Source: Croceibacterium salegens
GTDB taxonomy: Bacteria; Pseudomonadota; Alphaproteobacteria; Sphingomonadales; Sphingomonadaceae
Length of the DNA stretch: 64,000 nucleotides
Assembly (NCBI RefSeq): GCF_009827435.1
Contig: NZ_WTYM01000052.1
Span: 1 to 64,000 of the forward strand
Direction: 5' to 3'
This document shows positions 61,489-64,000 of this stretch, piece by piece. Numbering within the stretch: position 1 is the stretch's first letter; each line of letters begins with the position of its first letter. The translations under genes and the position numbers were made by a program. The notes under the pieces are model-generated. The model did not search any database. It saw nothing but the letters and a program-made list of their open reading frames with translations, and had not been told where the DNA came from.

Positions 61489-61606
61489 CGAGGGTCCTGT
61501 CGTTGGTGCAAGCCGCCGCGCCTTAGCGGCGGATGACCGCAAGGCCAAGGTGCAGACATTGCTGGCGATTGACTTGGCCCGGGCCGGGCGGCACTTGGGC
61601 GCCCGC

Positions 61607-62311
61607 ATGAAGCAAGCGCCCCTTGGCCTCCCGACAGCGCTGATGCGCGGCGCCGGTGCGCTCGCCGAAGGTGCGGTTCTGCGCCTTCTGGGCAAGGTCG
61701 TGGCACTGACCGCTGCGGTTTTCCTGCTGCTCGGCTGGGTGGCCTCGAAGTTCATTGCCGACGGGCTCTCGGCGCTAGGCCTCGATCACGAACGGGGCGC
61801 GAGCGTGCTGATTTCGGCGATCCTGATCGTCTTCGCCGGCTGGCTGCTGTTCCGCGTCGTCGCGCTGTTCATCCTGCAGTTCTACGGCGACGAGGTGGTC
61901 GTGGCGGTCGAGCGGCGCTCCTACCCGCTGGCGGCGGAGCGGGCGCGCAAGCTCGGCCTGGCCGAGGAAGCGCGCCTCGCGCTGGGCAGCGCCGGACGCA
62001 CGCTCCTCGCCAATGGGCTCGCGGTACCCTTCGCGCTGGCGCTGCTGTTCACCGGCATCGGCACCGCGGCGGTGTTCTGGGCGGTCAACGCCTGGCTGCT
62101 CGGGCGCGAACTGACCGACATGGTCTGGCTGCGCCACCGCCCCACGCCCGAAACGCCCGCCCCGGTCGGCCGCCTCGAACGCTTCCTGTTCGGCGGAGCC
62201 GTGGCGGCGCTGATGTTCGTGCCGTTCGCCAACCTCGTCGCCCCGGTGCTCGGCGCGGCGGCGGCCACACACCTCGTCCACGGACGCATGAGAGTATCGA
62301 ATGAGATTTAG
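61607..62311 (+). CDS. EI24 domain (CysZ-like) membrane protein
   Basis: A 234-residue membrane protein of the EI24 family. Four to five hydrophobic spans (VVALTAAVFLLLGWVAS, ASVLISAILIVFAGWLLF, NGLAVPFALALLFTGIGTAAVFWAVNAWLLGREL, FGGAVAALMFVPFANLVAPVLGAAAATHLVH) include the conserved NAWLLGRELTDMV segment. CysZ relatives transport sulfate; the substrate here is open. ATG 61607 is preferred; an in-frame GTG at 61550 would add 19 residues. The next gene overlaps its end. Confidence 0.82.
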   Translation: MKQAPLGLPTALMRGAGALAEGAVLRLLGKVVALTAAVFLLLGWVASKFIADGLSALGLDHERGASVLISAILIVFAGWLLFRVVALFILQFYGDEVVVAVERRSYPLAAERARKLGLAEEARLALGSAGRTLLANGLAVPFALALLFTGIGTAAVFWAVNAWLLGRELTDMVWLRHRPTPETPAPVGRLERFLFGGAVAALMFVPFANLVAPVLGAAAATHLVHGRMRVSNEI

Positions 62312-62726
62312 TGCCAGCCTTGGCCTCGCCGTCCTGCTCGCCGGCTGCACCACCATACCGGTGGCCCAGCAGCCGCGCGACGTTTCGCCCCCGCCGCCCG
62401 AAGCCCGCGAAGTGCCGCCGACGACCCCGCAGCAACCGGAGCCGCAGGGCTTCATCGCGCCGCAGGTCCTGCGCATGGCCGGGCTCGAGAACGTGATCGA
62501 GCAGGATGCCGACCGGCTCACCCGGTTGTTCGGCAAGCCGCGCCTCGACGTCCGCGAGGGCGACATGCGCAAGCTGCAGTTCGCCGGCGATGCCTGCGTG
62601 CTCGACGTGTTTCTCTACCCGCTACGCCCCGGGGCCGAGCCGGTCGCCACCTACGTCGATGCCCGGCGGGCGAGCGACGGGCTCGACGTCGACCGCGCGG
62701 CCTGCGCACGGGCACTGCAGAAGTAA
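62301..62726 (+). CDS. Putative lipoprotein
   Basis: A 141-residue protein with a lipoprotein signal (MRFSASLGLAVLLAGCTTIPV, lipobox LAGC), a proline-rich spacer (SPPPPEAREVPPTTPQQPEP) and a small domain (AGLENVIEQDADRLTRLFGKPRLDVREGDMRKLQFAGDACVLDVFLYP). That domain is recurrent in sphingomonad lipoproteins of unknown role. It starts 11 nt inside the end of the EI24 gene. Confidence 0.85.
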   Translation: MRFSASLGLAVLLAGCTTIPVAQQPRDVSPPPPEAREVPPTTPQQPEPQGFIAPQVLRMAGLENVIEQDADRLTRLFGKPRLDVREGDMRKLQFAGDACVLDVFLYPLRPGAEPVATYVDARRASDGLDVDRAACARALQK

Positions 62727-62787
62727 CCCGGATTTAAGCTTATCGCGGCATACCTCCCGGCGACTAACCGGGGGGACGATTGCGCCC

Positions 62788-63729
62788 ATGAGCATTCATT
62801 TTACCGAGATTGCCGCACAGGCGGCTGCCGACGGCGTGATCACGCCCGATGAAATCCTTGCCCTGCGCCGCGAAGGCTGGGGCGACGGGCAGATGATCCA
62901 CGAGGAAGCCGAGGCGATCTTCGCCATCGACGCCGCGCTGGCCGAACGTCCGGCCGCCTGGTGCGATTTCCTCGTCAAGGCGATCGGCGAATACGTGCTC
63001 AACACCTGGGAACCCAGGGGCTACGTCACCGACGAGCAGGGCGAATGGCTCGCGGCCAAGGTCACCGCCGACGGCAGGATCGATTCGATGACCGAGCTCG
63101 AGCTGCTGGTGCGCGTGGTCGAGCGGGCAAAGAACGTTCCCGACCAGCTCAAGCACCTGGTGCTCGACGAGGTCGAGCGCGCGGTGATGTCCGGCCAGGG
63201 CCCAACCCGCAAGGGCGGCGAGCTGAAGCCGCACGTGGTCACCGAAGCCGATTGCCGCACGCTGCGCCGCACGATCTTCGCCCCTGGCGGCGATCGCCCG
63301 GCGGCGGTGAGCCGCGAAGAGGCGGAAATGCTCTTCCGCATCAAGGACGCGACGCTCGACAAGCCGAACGCTCCCGAATGGAAGCAGCTTTTTGTCCAGG
63401 GCGTCGGCAATTACCTGCAGGGCTACGTCGCGCTCTCGGCGCAGCTTTCGCGCGAACGCGCCGCCGAACTCGAAGCCTTCATGAACGACAGCGAGAGCAA
63501 CGTCGGCCGCTTCATCGGCCGCATGGCCAAGGGCGCGCCCAACGCGTTCGGCGTGGTCTTCGGCAAGAAGGGCGCCGAACCCAGCCGCGACCAGCTGGCG
63601 ATCGAAGCCGAGGCGGTGACCCCCGACGAGCAGCAGTGGCTCGAGGACCGGATCATCGCCGACGACCGTGTCGACGAACTGGAGCAGGCGCTACTCGCCT
63701 TCGTGAGCGAAGAGATTTCGCACGCCTGA
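62788..63729 (+). CDS. Hypothetical acidic soluble protein
   Basis: A 313-residue cytoplasmic protein without known domain. It contains two or three similar segments resembling TerB/EF-hand-like helical pairs (AAADGVITPDEILALRREGWGDGQMIHEEAEAIFAID; VTADGRIDSMTELELLVRVVERA; RIIADDRVDELEQALLAFVSEE), each with an xADGxI/V-x-E core. A tellurite-resistance-TerB-like fold is a guess. The spacer 63730-63856 holds no gene. Confidence 0.78.
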   Translation: MSIHFTEIAAQAAADGVITPDEILALRREGWGDGQMIHEEAEAIFAIDAALAERPAAWCDFLVKAIGEYVLNTWEPRGYVTDEQGEWLAAKVTADGRIDSMTELELLVRVVERAKNVPDQLKHLVLDEVERAVMSGQGPTRKGGELKPHVVTEADCRTLRRTIFAPGGDRPAAVSREEAEMLFRIKDATLDKPNAPEWKQLFVQGVGNYLQGYVALSAQLSRERAAELEAFMNDSESNVGRFIGRMAKGAPNAFGVVFGKKGAEPSRDQLAIEAEAVTPDEQQWLEDRIIADDRVDELEQALLAFVSEEISHA

Positions 63730-63856
63730 TTTCACGCCGAAGTTCGCTTGGGTGGAGCGAGAATGGTGCCGCACGAGAACCGGCGCGCAGCGGACCAAAG
63801 GTCCGTGAGCACCGGAAGCGCAGGGCGGTGCCGTTCGCAGCCCGCCCGGGCGGAAT

Positions 63857-64000
63857 TCAGACCATGAAGCTTTCGCCGCACCCGCACGCGCCCTTGGCGT
63901 TGGGGTTGGTGAACACGAACCCGGCGGCGAAATCGTCCACTACCCAGTCCATCGTGCTGCCGACGAGGTAAAGCACCGAAGCGCCGTCGATGTAGAACGT
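63857..64000 (-). CDS. Iron-sulfur assembly protein, IscA/ErpA (HesB) family, 5' end cut by window
   Basis: The last 47 residues of a HesB/IscA-type A-carrier: FYIDGASVLYLVGSTMDWV, then GFVFTNPNAKGACGCGESFMV. The CGCGESF ending provides the two C-terminal cysteines that bind the cluster; the third lies outside the window. It delivers Fe-S clusters to target proteins. Whether it is ErpA, IscA or SufA cannot be told from this part. Confidence 0.93.
   Translation of the reverse strand, partial: TFYIDGASVLYLVGSTMDWVVDDFAAGFVFTNPNAKGACGCGESFMV

Overview
The window is high-GC chromosomal DNA of an alphaproteobacterium. The gene types (TonB receptor with carboxypeptidase-regulatory domain, TPR-sulfotransferases, MmcB, DUF2093, DUF6152, an alphaproteobacterial TraA/TraC/TraD set) suggest a sphingomonad, probably Erythrobacteraceae. 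That assignment is an inference from protein style; no rRNA is present.

The key structural feature is an integrated element of about 24.5 kb. A 14-bp repeat, the 3' end of a tRNA-Arg(CCG) gene including its CCA, occurs at 1641-1654 and again inside the intact tRNA at 26157-26233. The left copy is still followed, on the minus strand, by what looks like the tRNA's original terminator hairpin. Between the repeats lie: a tyrosine integrase; two small excisionase/AlpA-like DNA-binding proteins; a large orphan SF2 helicase; a mobilisation block (traD-traC, a candidate oriT, TraA relaxase-helicase, an accessory protein) with only an N-terminal relic of traG; a three-gene defence-like operon; and an RNA-repair locus.

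The defence-like operon (minus strand, about 18.1-12.2 kb) encodes a HipA-like kinase, an XRE-type HTH protein with a large extra C-terminal domain, and a 1258-residue protein with a PD-(D/E)XK-like nuclease motif, a STAND-type NTPase and a long helical C-terminus. The genes are joined by an ATGA overlap and a 1-nt gap. I do not recognise this combination as a named system.

The RNA-repair locus (about 18.7-25.9 kb) has a divergent RtcR activator and a clear sigma-54 promoter driving rsr (Ro60/TROVE), then a run of five Y-RNA-like structures, then rtcB, a nucleotidyltransferase and rtcA. The five RNAs share a terminal stem, a conserved 5' block and a covarying upper helix. Four carry tRNA-like T-arms and one is an almost complete circularly permuted tRNA with an encoded CCA.

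Right of the tRNA the chromosome is ordinary. 26.3-33.7 kb holds small secreted proteins, MmcB, a secreted hydrolase, an XRE/membrane-protein pair with repeated operator-like sites, a fatty acid hydroxylase, a DUF2141 protein and an MFS exporter. 33.8-43.9 kb holds an acidic PAS-like protein, an esterase, an M48 protease with TPRs, a DsbA-like protein, a LytS/LytTR two-component pair, nadC, RNase T2, tadA and rpmB. 44-51.2 kb holds a phytase-like esterase, two TPR-sulfotransferases and a TonB receptor. 51.5-64 kb holds an M23 peptidase, DUF2093, xseA/purD with overlapping divergent start codons, a PRODH-like protein, a GNAT/CelD-like protein, an AAHS-type MFS transporter, a SnoaL-like protein, a DUF347 membrane protein, a membrane LuxR-type protein, adenosine kinase, an EI24 protein, a lipoprotein, an unknown protein and the 3' end of an iscA/erpA-type gene.
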